From positions 62,001 to 126,000 of the forward strand of contig CAKZRR010000028.1 of NCBI GenBank assembly GCA_937146805.1: DNA of 64,000 bases, in the 5' to 3' direction. The position numbers were made by a program, and so were the translations under genes. Origin of the DNA: an uncultured Owenweeksia sp. Its GTDB lineage: Bacteria > Bacteroidota > Bacteroidia > Flavobacteriales > Schleiferiaceae. The stretch's first letter is position 1. Each line of letters starts with the position of its first letter. Shown here piece by piece: positions 25,388-34,270 of the stretch. A model generated the notes under the pieces. That model saw only the letters and a program-made list of their open reading frames with translations, did not search any database and was not told the origin of the DNA.

Positions 25388-26647
25388 ATGTTTTGCGTAT
25401 TAGATATTGAATCATCTGGAGGGGCTTTTGGAAAGGAGGCAATTATTGAAATTGCTCTTTTTAAGTATGATGGCGAAGAAATTGTAGATCAGCTTATTAG
25501 TTTAGTGCATCCGCATAAGGAGATTCAGCATTTTGTAAGTAAAATGACGGGGATTACCAGTAAAATGGTGCTGCGTGCACCTAGGTTTCATGAAATTGCC
25601 AAGCGAATTGTAGAAATTACCGAGGGGTCTATTTTGGTGGGTCATAATGTGGAGTTTGATTACCGCATGTTACGTCAAGAGTTTGCCTTGCTCGGTTATC
25701 CTTTTGAGCTTGAAACACTGGATACCATTGAAACGGCTAGGGAGTTGATACCTGGTTTGCCAGCCTATGGTTTGCATAAGTTGTGTAAAGAGGTTGGTAT
25801 AGATCATAAAGAAAATCATCGAGCGGAAGGGGATGCGCGGGCTACCTTAGATCTTTTTAAAATGTTGCGTGAAAAAGACAATGAAAAAGGGATCAGTATT
25901 TTGGGGCAGAGTATTACTCAAAACAGCCACTTAAAGGATAAGATCAACGATTTATTAAGATCGGTAAAACAAAATAAGGGCATTTTTTATCTTCATAATT
26001 TAGAAGGGAAATTGCTGTACTTAAATGCCAGTAATAATATTAAAGGCAGTCTTAATAAGCTGTTTTTGGGAGATGATGCGAGCTCTAAAAAATTGGTAGA
26101 TCAAACGCATAGCGTACGAGTAGAAGGGGTAGGTAGTTGGATTTTGTCTCGTATTAAAAAGCAGAATGAGCTAGAAGTAGCGCATCCATCTTTTAATAGG
26201 GTAGGCAGCCTGCATTATGAGCAAGCATTATTGGTAGATAATCGCAAAGATTTACCCAAAATTACACAAAGGGCGGTTTCAAAATTGGGTGCAAAAAAAC
26301 CACTCACTTTGGTGCCGAGTCAACGATTAGCGGATAGAACGATGAGTATGTTTGCTCGTGTTTTCCCTACAGCCGAAGCTAGAAGAGAGGTGATAAGTTT
26401 GGTGCAGAATTTCCCCGAAAAAGGAGTTTTTGAAACCCGTGGAAGAGTGAAAACAGAGCGCTGTGCCTTGGTGGTAGAAAACTACCAACTTATAGGTTAT
26501 TACTATTTTAATTTAAACGATCAAATTGCTCGAATTGAGCAGTTAGAAAAAACTTTGACTCCCGTAAACTCTTGCCAAGCATTTACCGATTTGGTAAAAG
26601 TAGGTTTGCTGAGCGGAGAAGTAAAAAGGGCTCGTTCGTTTGCGTAG
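25388..26647 (+). CDS. DnaQ-like 3'-5' exonuclease fused to a degenerate GIY-YIG (UvrC-like) domain
   Basis: 419 residues. The N-terminal ~165 residues are a DEDDh exonuclease: Asp6/Glu8 in VLDIESSGG, VGHNVEFDYRML with the second Asp, and HRAEGDARATLDLF with His and Asp. After about residue 190 comes a UvrC/Cho-like region (GIFYLHNLEGKLLYLNASNN) that aligns with the GIY-YIG fold but has lost typical residues (GIFYL for GIYYF, YLNAS for YVGKS). The DnaQ-UvrC fusion architecture is widespread. Likely role: DNA repair or nucleic-acid trimming, with the exonuclease part as the probable active half. ATG 25388 begins exactly at the catalytic strand. Confidence 0.82.
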   Translation: MFCVLDIESSGGAFGKEAIIEIALFKYDGEEIVDQLISLVHPHKEIQHFVSKMTGITSKMVLRAPRFHEIAKRIVEITEGSILVGHNVEFDYRMLRQEFALLGYPFELETLDTIETARELIPGLPAYGLHKLCKEVGIDHKENHRAEGDARATLDLFKMLREKDNEKGISILGQSITQNSHLKDKINDLLRSVKQNKGIFYLHNLEGKLLYLNASNNIKGSLNKLFLGDDASSKKLVDQTHSVRVEGVGSWILSRIKKQNELEVAHPSFNRVGSLHYEQALLVDNRKDLPKITQRAVSKLGAKKPLTLVPSQRLADRTMSMFARVFPTAEARREVISLVQNFPEKGVFETRGRVKTERCALVVENYQLIGYYYFNLNDQIARIEQLEKTLTPVNSCQAFTDLVKVGLLSGEVKRARSFA

Positions 26648-26662
26648 TTGGGGCTGTAGTAC

Positions 26663-27286
26663 TTATTTTCCTTGTAAAAAATTAATAGCTATATACACAA
26701 TCACTTGATCGGTACGCGCATCGGTTTGGTAGGTTCGATTTTGTATTTCTACCGATTTAGCGGTATTGCTAAAAGCTCCTTCGTAGCGCATCCCAACGCG
26801 GTATTTTTTTAAATCAATTTGAAAAGCTGCCTGAAAGCCAAAGGAGCCATCTGTTAGGCTGTTATTAAAAACCGCTTGTTGTTCGCTTAGCGGAAAACTC
26901 AGCACGGGGCCAGTCATAATACTAATAGGACCAGCGGCTAATCCAACCAATATTGGTAAATCAAATCGGTTAAAGCTAAGCGTTACTTTTTTATCTTGAT
27001 TATTAGCATTAGTAGCTATAAACTTAGAGCGCACCTGAGTAAAAAGAGCTTCAGGTTGAATAAACACTGGGCCAGCTTGCAGCTTAGCAAACAGCCCCAA
27101 GTGATAGCCTAGGTTTCTTTTGGGGCTATATACTTCATCAATAAATTGTTGCCCATCAAAGTTTTTAAGCTCAATGTTTTGGAGATTGAAACCACCTTTG
27201 ATACCAAACTCTGCCTTTTGAGCGAGCAAAGTACATGTGCCGCCAATTAGCATAAGTGGTAGAACAAAATGTTTAAGCAAATTCAT
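26663..27286 (-). CDS. Outer-membrane beta-barrel protein (PorT-like family)
   Basis: 207 residues with a signal peptide (VLPLMLIGGTCTLLAQ) followed by alternating hydrophobic strands of the 8-stranded PorT/OmpA-barrel type: EFGIKGGFNLQNI, LGYHLGLFAKLQAGPVFIQPEALF, FNRFDLPILVGLAAGPISIMTGPV, KYRVGMRYEGAF, VIVYIAINF. An outer-membrane location is inferred. The substrate or partner is unknown; similar proteins are common in Bacteroidota and PorT itself belongs to type IX secretion, but this copy lacks enough signature to call it PorT. Confidence 0.78.
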   Translation of the reverse strand: MNLLKHFVLPLMLIGGTCTLLAQKAEFGIKGGFNLQNIELKNFDGQQFIDEVYSPKRNLGYHLGLFAKLQAGPVFIQPEALFTQVRSKFIATNANNQDKKVTLSFNRFDLPILVGLAAGPISIMTGPVLSFPLSEQQAVFNNSLTDGSFGFQAAFQIDLKKYRVGMRYEGAFSNTAKSVEIQNRTYQTDARTDQVIVYIAINFLQGK

Positions 27287-27478
27287 AAAGTCAAAAATAC
27301 GGTTAGTTTTTGCTGTTGATTGGAAGTTGTACTAGGATTAACTAACGAAAGAAATTAACAATTAAGTATAGGGTGAAAATGGAAGCTGGTGCAATGAAGA
27401 GCTGCTGACAGTTGGGTATATTAGCAACGTTGATCAGTTAAAATGCATCTATAATTTATAACCAATAAAATTTACTTG

Positions 27479-28168
27479 ATGATGAAAGTTTACTTGTTCA
27501 GTCTTTTAACCCTATTTGCTTTTGGAGAAACATTTGCCCAAAATTTATTGAAATGTGATAGCTTGGAGACCAATACCCCTAAAATATATTTGAGCTCTTT
27601 ACAGGATTCGGTGCTTTTTAGTTTTCAAAATACAGCTTCGAATGCGCAATCTTTAAGTCAAAATTTGTACGTAATACAATGGGTGAGTTTAACCGATAGG
27701 TCGGTAATTGATACGGTGATTCCAACGGCTAAGAGTCACCTGCTAACTTCTTATATTCATCCTAATCAAACTGTGAGATTGGATTTTACCTACGTTGCTG
27801 GAATTGCCCCTTTGAATTATTCGGTACAAGGTTATTACCATGTTTATGCAGGCACTAACGGTACATCCGATACCTGTAAAATACCTGTTGAGTTTGTTTT
27901 TGGCAGTATGTCCATTGATGAATCGCTGCCTTCCCAGAAATTCAGGTTTTATCCAAATCCGGCTGATGACGTAATTGATGTGGATGCGCAAATGAATGGA
28001 ACAATAAAGTTGCTTAATGCTTCGGGGAGAGAAGTGCTCTCAAGAGAGGTTTTGGTTTCGAAATCAACTAAGATTTATCTTGAAAAAATACCACAAGGGC
28101 TTTATATATTGCAGTTTTTGGATAGGGAGGGTAAAATAGTTGAAAGACAAAAAATGTTAAAAATATAA
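27479..28168 (+). CDS. Secreted protein with T9SS type A sorting domain
   Basis: About 229 residues: signal peptide (YLFSLLTLFAFGETFAQ), a ~120-residue beta-rich middle of unknown function, and a C-terminal type IX secretion sorting domain (FRFYPNPADDVIDV ... GTIKLLNASGREVLSREV ... IPQGLYILQFLDREGKIVERQKMLKI) starting near residue 155. It should be exported by Sec, carried through the outer membrane by T9SS and processed. The start could be either of two adjacent ATGs (27479 or 27482). The following gene starts on the next base after its stop codon. Confidence 0.85.
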   Translation: MMKVYLFSLLTLFAFGETFAQNLLKCDSLETNTPKIYLSSLQDSVLFSFQNTASNAQSLSQNLYVIQWVSLTDRSVIDTVIPTAKSHLLTSYIHPNQTVRLDFTYVAGIAPLNYSVQGYYHVYAGTNGTSDTCKIPVEFVFGSMSIDESLPSQKFRFYPNPADDVIDVDAQMNGTIKLLNASGREVLSREVLVSKSTKIYLEKIPQGLYILQFLDREGKIVERQKMLKI

Positions 28169-28711
28169 GTGAGCTTATCTAAGGAGATTTTAATAAAAAA
28201 TGTGATTACGCCAGTAGGAGAACTAATATTGGGCTCTTTGGGTTCTGAATTGTGCCTTTGCGATTGGCGCTATCGAAAACAAAGAACACAAATAGATCAG
28301 CGTTTACAGAAAATAGCAATGGCCAATTATAAGGAGGGAGAGACTGTTGTTATTGAGCAGGCGGAGAAAGAGTTAAATGAGTTTTTTAATGAAAAAAGAC
28401 AAAAGTTTACGGTTCCGTTACTGTTGTTGGGTAGTGAGTTTCAAAAAAGTGTTTGGCAACAATTATTAAAAATCCCTTACGGAGAAACAGTTTCGTATTT
28501 AGCTTTATCCAAGGCATTGGGAAACGAAAAAGCCATTAGAGCGGTGGCGGCTGCCAACGGGGCAAATGCGCTTTCCATTTTGGTTCCCTGCCACCGCGTG
28601 ATAGGCGCTTCGGGTGACTTGGTGGGATATGCAGGAGGTGTTGCCGCAAAAAAAAAGCTCCTTATGTTAGAAGGAGCTTTGCAAAACGGTCAAACGAGTT
28701 TGTTTGGCTAG
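28169..28711 (+). CDS. ogt: Methylated-DNA--protein-cysteine S-methyltransferase
   Basis: Repairs O6-alkylguanine by transferring the alkyl group to its own cysteine. 180 residues: N-terminal domain with [20 protein letters not shown], then the DNA-binding wHTH ([43 protein letters not shown]) and the active site [11 protein letters not shown] with acceptor Cys141. A GTG start is used, immediately after the TAA of the preceding gene; no better ATG lies before the conserved TPVGEL strand. The 3' end of the coding region doubles as the intrinsic terminator of purC on the other strand. Confidence 0.93.
   Translation: MSLSKEILIKNVITPVGELILGSLGSELCLCDWRYRKQRTQIDQRLQKIAMANYKEGETVVIEQAEKELNEFFNEKRQKFTVPLLLLGSEFQKSVWQQLLKIPYGETVSYLALSKALGNEKAIRAVAAANGANALSILVPCHRVIGASGDLVGYAGGVAAKKKLLMLEGALQNGQTSLFG
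28648..28680 (-). terminator. Terminator of the phoH-purC operon inside the ogt coding region
   Basis: Read on the minus strand: a perfect 10-bp stem AAAGCTCCTT / AAGGAGCTTT with a 7-nt loop followed by further T residues (nine T in a row in total). It lies 28 bp after the purC stop codon and entirely inside the last codons of the convergent ogt gene. Confidence 0.8.
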
Positions 28712-29661
28712 GTTAGGTTTTGAAGAGCTTCGTTCACATTTTTGGTGATACGCTCTTCTACGTTTTCACTGGATACAAATTCAAATTTTTCGCCAATAAT
28801 TTTCTCGTAAAGTTCTACGTAGCGGCTAGAAACTAGTTCTACAAAATCATTTGTAAGCTCCGGAATTTCTTGGCCTTCTAGTCCTTGAAAGCCATTTTCT
28901 ATAAGCCATTGACGGACAAATTCTTTACTGAGTTGTTTTTGAGCACGGTTGTTTTTAAAATCCTCCACATAGCTATCCGCATAAAAATAACGGCTGCTAT
29001 CAGGTGTGTGAATTTCATCAATAAGAACAATGGTTCCGTCTTCCAGTTTTCCAAATTCATATTTGGTGTCTACTAAAATCAGCCCTCTGGTGCTGGCGTA
29101 TTCTTGCCCTTTTGCAAACAGCTTCTGAGTATAATCTTCCAAAGCCAAATAGTCAGCTTCGCTTACAATGCCTTGCTTTAAAATTTCTTCACGACTAATA
29201 TCCTCGTCATGGTCACCTTGCTCGGCTTTAGTACTTGGTGTAATAATGGGTTGTAAAAAGGCTTGATTTTCTTGCATGCCGTCAGGCAATTCAACACCGC
29301 AGAGTAAGCGGCTGCCTGTTTGGTAAGTTCTCCAAGCATGGCCCGTTAAATACCCTCTAATTACCATCTCTACCATAAAAGGTTTGGCTTTATGGCCGAT
29401 GGTTACCATGGGATCTGGACAGCTTATCTTCCAATTTGGAACTATATCACTGGTAAGATCTAAAAAGCGATTGGCTACCTGATTGAGCACTTGTCCTTTA
29501 TTGGGTATTTCTTTAGGAAGGATTACATCAAAAGCAGAAATTCGATTGCTGGCCACCATTACCAATAAATTGTTGTTTAAGGAATATACATCTCTAACCT
29601 TTCCTTGGTAAAAACCCGTTTGCCCTTCAAATAAAAGCGGACTGTTTTTTAACTCACTCAT
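28708..29661 (-). CDS. purC: Phosphoribosylaminoimidazole-succinocarboxamide synthase
   Basis: ATP-dependent joining of aspartate to CAIR in purine synthesis. 317 residues, the longer form seen in Bacteroidota and yeast rather than the ~240-residue E. coli type. Seen: [28 protein letters not shown] at the N-terminus, the signature [28 protein letters not shown] and [13 protein letters not shown] ... [17 protein letters not shown] overlap with the upstream phoH gene shows translational coupling; 4-bp overlap with convergent ogt at the 3' end. Confidence 0.95.
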   Translation of the reverse strand: MSELKNSPLLFEGQTGFYQGKVRDVYSLNNNLLVMVASNRISAFDVILPKEIPNKGQVLNQVANRFLDLTSDIVPNWKISCPDPMVTIGHKAKPFMVEMVIRGYLTGHAWRTYQTGSRLLCGVELPDGMQENQAFLQPIITPSTKAEQGDHDEDISREEILKQGIVSEADYLALEDYTQKLFAKGQEYASTRGLILVDTKYEFGKLEDGTIVLIDEIHTPDSSRYFYADSYVEDFKNNRAQKQLSKEFVRQWLIENGFQGLEGQEIPELTNDFVELVSSRYVELYEKIIGEKFEFVSSENVEERITKNVNEALQNLT

Positions 29662-30605
29662 TCTTTATCTTCCTTATCAAAAGCAGTTATTATATCTTTT
29701 ACTAGTGCGTGTCTTAACACATCCTTTCCATCTAAAAACACAAAGTGAATACCCTTAATATTGGTGAGTTTTTGGCAGGCATCTTTTAATCCCGATTTTT
29801 GTCTTGGCGGTAAATCTATCTGGCCCAAATCACCTGTAATTATAAACTTTGCTCTGGATCCCATTCGGGTCAAAAACATTTTCATTTGATTAGTGGTGGT
29901 GTTTTGGCCTTCATCTAAAATTACATAGGCGCCATCTAAAGTACGGCCACGCATAAAAGCCAATGGGGCAATTTGTATAATGCCTTGTTCTATAAAATAA
30001 CTCAACTTCTCCGAAGGAATCATATCGCGCAAAGCATCATACAGAGGCTGCATGTATGGATCCAGCTTTTCCTTTAAATCTCCGGGCAAAAAGCCAAGAT
30101 TTTCACCTGCTTCTACAGCCGGTCTTGTTAAAATAATTCGCTTTACTTCTTTGTTTTTTAGTGCTTTAACAGCGAGGGCAACCGCTGTGTATGTTTTTCC
30201 CGTACCTGCGGGTCCAATGGCAAAAAGCATATCGTTTTTGGCCATTTGGCTTACCATAGCTCGTTGGTTTAAAGTACGCGCCTTTATAGGGTTGCCACTA
30301 ACACCAAACAAAATGGTGTCATCCGAACCATGCTCGTCATCTTCTGGCGTAAGCATCTCATTTTGTAAAATACGATCTAGCTGATTTGGAGTTAAAGAGT
30401 TGTATCTATTAAGATGAGCAATGATATCTTCAATGGCTTTTTCAAACCTTTCGATACCTTCATTTTTACCGTTTACTTTTAAATTTAAACCCCTAGCGGT
30501 AATTTTTAAATTTGGAAAATTGGCCTTTATAACATTTAAGTATTTGTTATTACTTCCGTAAATATCTCTCGGATCGGCATTCTCAATTACTATGGTTCTT
30601 TCCAT
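29658..30605 (-). CDS. PhoH family P-loop ATPase
   Basis: About 315 residues: an N-terminal KH-like segment ([26 protein letters not shown]) followed by the PhoH ATPase core with Walker [29 protein letters not shown], Walker [12 protein letters not shown] and the sensor [17 protein letters not shown]. Members bind RNA and act in ribosome or RNA metabolism, though the name derives from phosphate starvation. ATG 30605 is chosen; one TTG codon precedes it in frame. First gene of the phoH-purC unit and divergent from the SAM hydrolase gene. Confidence 0.92.
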   Translation of the reverse strand: MERTIVIENADPRDIYGSNNKYLNVIKANFPNLKITARGLNLKVNGKNEGIERFEKAIEDIIAHLNRYNSLTPNQLDRILQNEMLTPEDDEHGSDDTILFGVSGNPIKARTLNQRAMVSQMAKNDMLFAIGPAGTGKTYTAVALAVKALKNKEVKRIILTRPAVEAGENLGFLPGDLKEKLDPYMQPLYDALRDMIPSEKLSYFIEQGIIQIAPLAFMRGRTLDGAYVILDEGQNTTTNQMKMFLTRMGSRAKFIITGDLGQIDLPPRQKSGLKDACQKLTNIKGIHFVFLDGKDVLRHALVKDIITAFDKEDKE

Positions 30606-30638
30606 CAAAATTGTTGGTAAACTAATGTTTTGCCCGCG

Positions 30639-30667
30639 TTGGCTAGGGTTAAATTATTATACTTTTG
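30639..30667 (+). promoter_or_regulatory. Promoter of the SAM-hydrolase/gld gene cluster
   Basis: TTG at 30639-30641, an 18-bp spacer and a consensus -7 element TACTTTTG at 30660-30667, leaving a ~60-nt leader before the ATG at 30733. Confidence 0.65.
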
Positions 30668-30732
30668 AGTTACAAATTAACAACAAAATAGGCACTTTAA
30701 AAGAGGTGTTTAGCAACATTTGTAAACCATTT

Positions 30733-31527
30733 ATGCCCTTAATCACCCTTACATCTGACTATGGTATTAGCGACCCCTATGTGGCCGCTTTAAAGGGACG
30801 GATTTATGCGGAGAGCCAAACTGTACCGGTGGTAGATATTAGTCACCAACTAACCTTCTCAAACTTTATAGAGGCCGCTTATGTTTTAGGAAATACCTAT
30901 GCCCATTTCCCAAAAAAAACAGTGCATGTGGTAGCTTTTAATGAACTGGGTGGTTCCGGAAAATTATTAGCAGCAGAGCTAGATGGTCATTATTTTTTGC
31001 TGGCCGATAATGGTTTGCTGGGGCTTATTAATCCAGAGATGAAAATTAATAAAGTGATTGAAATTGATTTAAAACAAGCTCATTCTTTGTTTCCATCTAG
31101 AGATATTTTGCTGCCTGCTGCTTTGCATTTGCTGCGAGGAGGAAATATAGATTTGTTGGGTTTGCCGTTTGATAAATGGCTGAAACGAAGTTTAGGAGTG
31201 GCTAAGGTAAATGAGGATAAAAATCAAATTACAGGGGAGATTTGTTACATTGATAATAATGGGAATGTGGTGACCAATATTTCTAAAAAAATGTTTGTGG
31301 CCTTGGCTCACGGCCGAAAGTTTGAAATTAAACTTCCTAGAAATAGACAAATCACTGAGCTTAAATTAAACTACAACCAAGTTCCAAATGGTAGTGTTTT
31401 AGCGCTTTTTAATTCAATGGAAATGTTGGAGTTAGCCGTAAACGGATCAGAAAGTAAAGCCGTAAATGGGATAAGTAGTTTGTTGGGTTTATCGGTTAAA
31501 AATCAAATAGATATACATTTTAAATGA
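30733..31527 (+). CDS. SAM hydrolase / SAM hydroxide adenosyltransferase (DUF62)
   Basis: 264 residues. The family hydrolyses S-adenosylmethionine to adenosine and methionine; halogenating relatives (fluorinase, chlorinase) share the fold. Seen: ITLTSDYGISDPYVAALKGRI at the start, VVDISHQLTFSNFIEAAYVL, VHVVAFNELGGSG, the adenosine-binding ADNGLLGL and the C-terminal domain with YIDNNGNVVTNIS. The hydrolase-type Asp-Arg-His triad seems partly modified (FNELGG in place of the usual DPGVG), so activity is inferred. ATG 30733 is chosen because the protein core begins there and a promoter lies upstream. Confidence 0.85.
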   Translation: MPLITLTSDYGISDPYVAALKGRIYAESQTVPVVDISHQLTFSNFIEAAYVLGNTYAHFPKKTVHVVAFNELGGSGKLLAAELDGHYFLLADNGLLGLINPEMKINKVIEIDLKQAHSLFPSRDILLPAALHLLRGGNIDLLGLPFDKWLKRSLGVAKVNEDKNQITGEICYIDNNGNVVTNISKKMFVALAHGRKFEIKLPRNRQITELKLNYNQVPNGSVLALFNSMEMLELAVNGSESKAVNGISSLLGLSVKNQIDIHFK

Positions 31528-31817
31528 TAACTAGAATTGTAAAAATGACTTTTCAACCTGAAAAGGTGGAAGACTTTTTAGCCAACTTTCATAAAAACAA
31601 GGAGTCTATTAGAGGATTTGAAGGTTGTGAGCACCTAGAATTATGGCGAGACGAAAATCAAAATAATGTATTTTTTACCTATAGCTGGTGGCAAGGTGCT
31701 GAATACCTCGAAAATTACCGAAATTCGCAGCTTTTTGCAGGAGTTTGGAAATACACCAAAAGTTTGTTTAGCGATAAACCGCAGGCATGGAGTGTAAAGC
31801 AACAAGTTAAATTATAA
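31524..31817 (+). CDS. Antibiotic-biosynthesis-monooxygenase (ABM) domain protein
   Basis: 97 residues forming one ferredoxin-like ABM domain: ITRIVKMTFQPEKVEDFLANF, then FEGCEHLELWRDENQNNVFFTYSWWQ and the AGVWKYTKSLFSDKPQAWS tail. Small dimeric proteins of this type are quinol/heme-related oxygenases or unknown. ATGA overlap with the SAM hydrolase gene and 3-bp gap to gldF place it in one operon with them. Confidence 0.85.
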   Translation: MITRIVKMTFQPEKVEDFLANFHKNKESIRGFEGCEHLELWRDENQNNVFFTYSWWQGAEYLENYRNSQLFAGVWKYTKSLFSDKPQAWSVKQQVKL

Positions 31818-31820
31818 AGT

Positions 31821-32549
31821 ATGAGGGCATTATTGCTCAAAGAGATAAGGAGCTTTTTAAGTTCCATTACGGGATACATGGTGATAGTGGTATATCTGCT
31901 AATAAATAGTGGTATGCTGTGGCTTTTTAAAGGGCCATTTAATATTGTGGAGGGCAGTTATGCGAGCATCGATAGCTTGTTTTTAATATCTCCGTGGGTA
32001 TTTATGTTTTTAATACCCGCTATTACCATGCGTTTGTTTGCAGATGAGCGTAAAGCGGGTACTATGGAGCTTTTGCTCACAAGACCGCTTACGGATTTAC
32101 AAATTATTATGGCCAAGTTTTTGGCAGGCTTCATTCTAGTAGTTTTGGCAGTATTACCCAGTTTGGTGTATTATATTTCGGTGTATCAAATGGGTGCTAG
32201 CCCCGGTAATATTGATAGCGGAGGCACCTTTGGTTCTTATATTGGATTATTGTTTTTAGGTGCTAGTTACGTGAGTATTGGTGTGTTTGCTTCATCACTC
32301 AGTTCCAATCAAATAGTGGCTTTTTTAATAGGTGTTTTACTTTGCTTAATGATGTATGCAGGTTTTGAGCAAATGGCGGAGTTGGGCAGTACTGGAGCTG
32401 AATTGTTTGTGCTTAGCTTAGGTATTAACGAGCACTATATTTCTATGAGTAGAGGGGTAATTGATTCTCGAGATGTGCTCTATTTTGTGAGTGTAATAGT
32501 CGTCTTTGTAGCGGCTACACGAGTAGTAATTCAAAGTAGAAAGTGGTGA
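31821..32549 (+). CDS. gldF: Gliding-motility ABC transporter permease GldF
   Basis: 242 residues, six membrane helices of the ABC-2 type. Seen: LLLKEIRSFLSSITGYMVIVVYLLINSGMLW at the N-terminus, FLIPAITMRLFADERKAGTMELLLTRPLTDLQII (the conserved cytoplasmic coupling segment near residues 70-105), and the late IVAFLIGVLLCLMMYAGF helix. The direct neighbour gldG confirms identity. Together with the ATPase GldA, which is not in this window, GldFG forms an ABC transporter associated with gliding in many Bacteroidota. Confidence 0.93.
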   Translation: MRALLLKEIRSFLSSITGYMVIVVYLLINSGMLWLFKGPFNIVEGSYASIDSLFLISPWVFMFLIPAITMRLFADERKAGTMELLLTRPLTDLQIIMAKFLAGFILVVLAVLPSLVYYISVYQMGASPGNIDSGGTFGSYIGLLFLGASYVSIGVFASSLSSNQIVAFLIGVLLCLMMYAGFEQMAELGSTGAELFVLSLGINEHYISMSRGVIDSRDVLYFVSVIVVFVAATRVVIQSRKW

Positions 32550-34270
32550 TGAAGGGAAAAAAATTAAAAGATCTGATTCAGTTTTTTCTATTGCTAGCCA
32601 TTGTGGTAGTAGTAAATGTAATTGTATCAGTAAAGTTTTTTAGAGTGGATTTAACATCTGAAGGGCGCTATAGTTTATCGGATGCTACCAAAGATTTGCT
32701 TCAAAGTTTTGATGAACCTCTTTTGGTAAAAGTGTATTTACAGGGGAATTTTCCGGCAGATTTTCAAAGGTTACAGCGAGAAACAAAGCAAATGCTGGAT
32801 GAATTTAGAGCCTACAATAGTAATGTTGAGTATCAATTTATTGATCCTGCGGCCAGCGAAGACCCTAAAACAAATAGAGAGTTAGCAGACCAACTGCAAT
32901 ATAAAGGCTTAAAATCATACGAGCTAAATGTAAAGGAGAAAGACGGAAGTAGCGTGCAGCAGGTGTTTCCAGGTGCCATTATGAATTATGGAGAGAAGGA
33001 AGTGGCGGTTTCTCTTTTAATCGATCAGTTAGGCGTGAGTCCTGAGCGGCAAATAAATGCATCGGTACAAAACCTAGAGTACGCCTTGGCCAATTCAATA
33101 AAAAGTATGGTGGCCGCTAATAAACCAAGCATTGGGTTTTTGCAAGGGCATGATGAGTTAACACCGAGGCAAATGGCTGATTTTGCACGAATTCTATCTC
33201 AAAATTACAATGTAAGTGTGTTTGATTTGCGAAAGCTTGAGCAGGACAGTATTACAGGTGAAATTGACTTACAGGCGCATCAACGAAACTTAAATAGATT
33301 TAACGCTTTGGTAGTGGCAAAACCGCAAAAGGCGTTTAATGATTTAGATAAATTTTTGCTGGATCAGTTTGCCATGACGGGTGGGAAAATAATTTGGCTA
33401 CTAGATGCTGTATATGCAGATATGGACAGCCTAAGCGAAAACCCACAGTTTGTTTCATTCCCTATTTACGATAGACTCAACCTTTCGGATATGCTGTTTA
33501 AATACGGGGTGCGGGTTAATACCAATTTGGTGTTAGATAAAGTGGCGGCAGGTGTTTCGGATACGCGTCAAATTTATCCTTGGATTTATTTCCCAATGGT
33601 GATGCCGCAAGTTAATCACCCCATTACCAAAGAAATAAGTGGTATTAAATTAGAGTTTCCATCATCGGTTGATACCGTAAAAGCAGTAGGTGTTAAAAAA
33701 ACTGTATTACTGCGAAGTTCACCTTATAGCACCGTGTTGGCCACCCCGCATATTGTAAAAGTATCTACCTTATTTAAACCTCCGGGCGATGAGCGTTTTA
33801 AAGATAAAAATGTGCCTTTAGCCGTTTTGTTGGAGGGAGAATTTGAGTCGTCTTTTAAAAATCGCATAAAGCCAAAAGCAAGTAACGCAGGCGCTTTAAA
33901 GTTTAAGGAGCAAAGCCAAGAAACAGAAATGTTGGTTGTAGCAGATGGCGATATTGCTAGGAATCAGCTAAATATTATTAATCCAAATATTCCTAAAGGA
34001 GCACCGCTTCCATTAGGTTTTGATCAGTACACCCAGGCGCAGTATGGTAATTCTGATTTTTTAGAAAATGCCGTAGATTATATGTTGGATGAAACCGGTC
34101 TTATTAGTATTCGTTCACGTGAGCTAAAAATCCGCTTATTGGATGTGAATTCTGTAAAGCAAAATAAACTGTTTTGGCAGTTGGTAAATACGGTAGTCCC
34201 TATTGTATCTATTATTTTAATGGGTTTGATTTATCTATTTATCAGAAAAAGAAAATACACATCAGTATGA
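32549..34270 (+). CDS. gldG: Gliding-motility-associated ABC transporter substrate-binding protein GldG
   Basis: 573 residues: N-terminal membrane helix (FFLLLAIVVVVNVIVSVKFF), followed by the family block RVDLTSEGRYSLSDATKDLL and YQFIDP, a large extracytoplasmic domain (ABC_transp_aux), and a C-terminal membrane helix (IVSIILMGLIYLFI) before a basic tail. The ATG at 32549 overlaps the gldF stop by one base (TGATG), typical of coupled translation, so I reject the GTG at 32543. The stop overlaps the next gene by 4 bp. Confidence 0.93.
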   Translation: MKGKKLKDLIQFFLLLAIVVVVNVIVSVKFFRVDLTSEGRYSLSDATKDLLQSFDEPLLVKVYLQGNFPADFQRLQRETKQMLDEFRAYNSNVEYQFIDPAASEDPKTNRELADQLQYKGLKSYELNVKEKDGSSVQQVFPGAIMNYGEKEVAVSLLIDQLGVSPERQINASVQNLEYALANSIKSMVAANKPSIGFLQGHDELTPRQMADFARILSQNYNVSVFDLRKLEQDSITGEIDLQAHQRNLNRFNALVVAKPQKAFNDLDKFLLDQFAMTGGKIIWLLDAVYADMDSLSENPQFVSFPIYDRLNLSDMLFKYGVRVNTNLVLDKVAAGVSDTRQIYPWIYFPMVMPQVNHPITKEISGIKLEFPSSVDTVKAVGVKKTVLLRSSPYSTVLATPHIVKVSTLFKPPGDERFKDKNVPLAVLLEGEFESSFKNRIKPKASNAGALKFKEQSQETEMLVVADGDIARNQLNIINPNIPKGAPLPLGFDQYTQAQYGNSDFLENAVDYMLDETGLISIRSRELKIRLLDVNSVKQNKLFWQLVNTVVPIVSIILMGLIYLFIRKRKYTSV

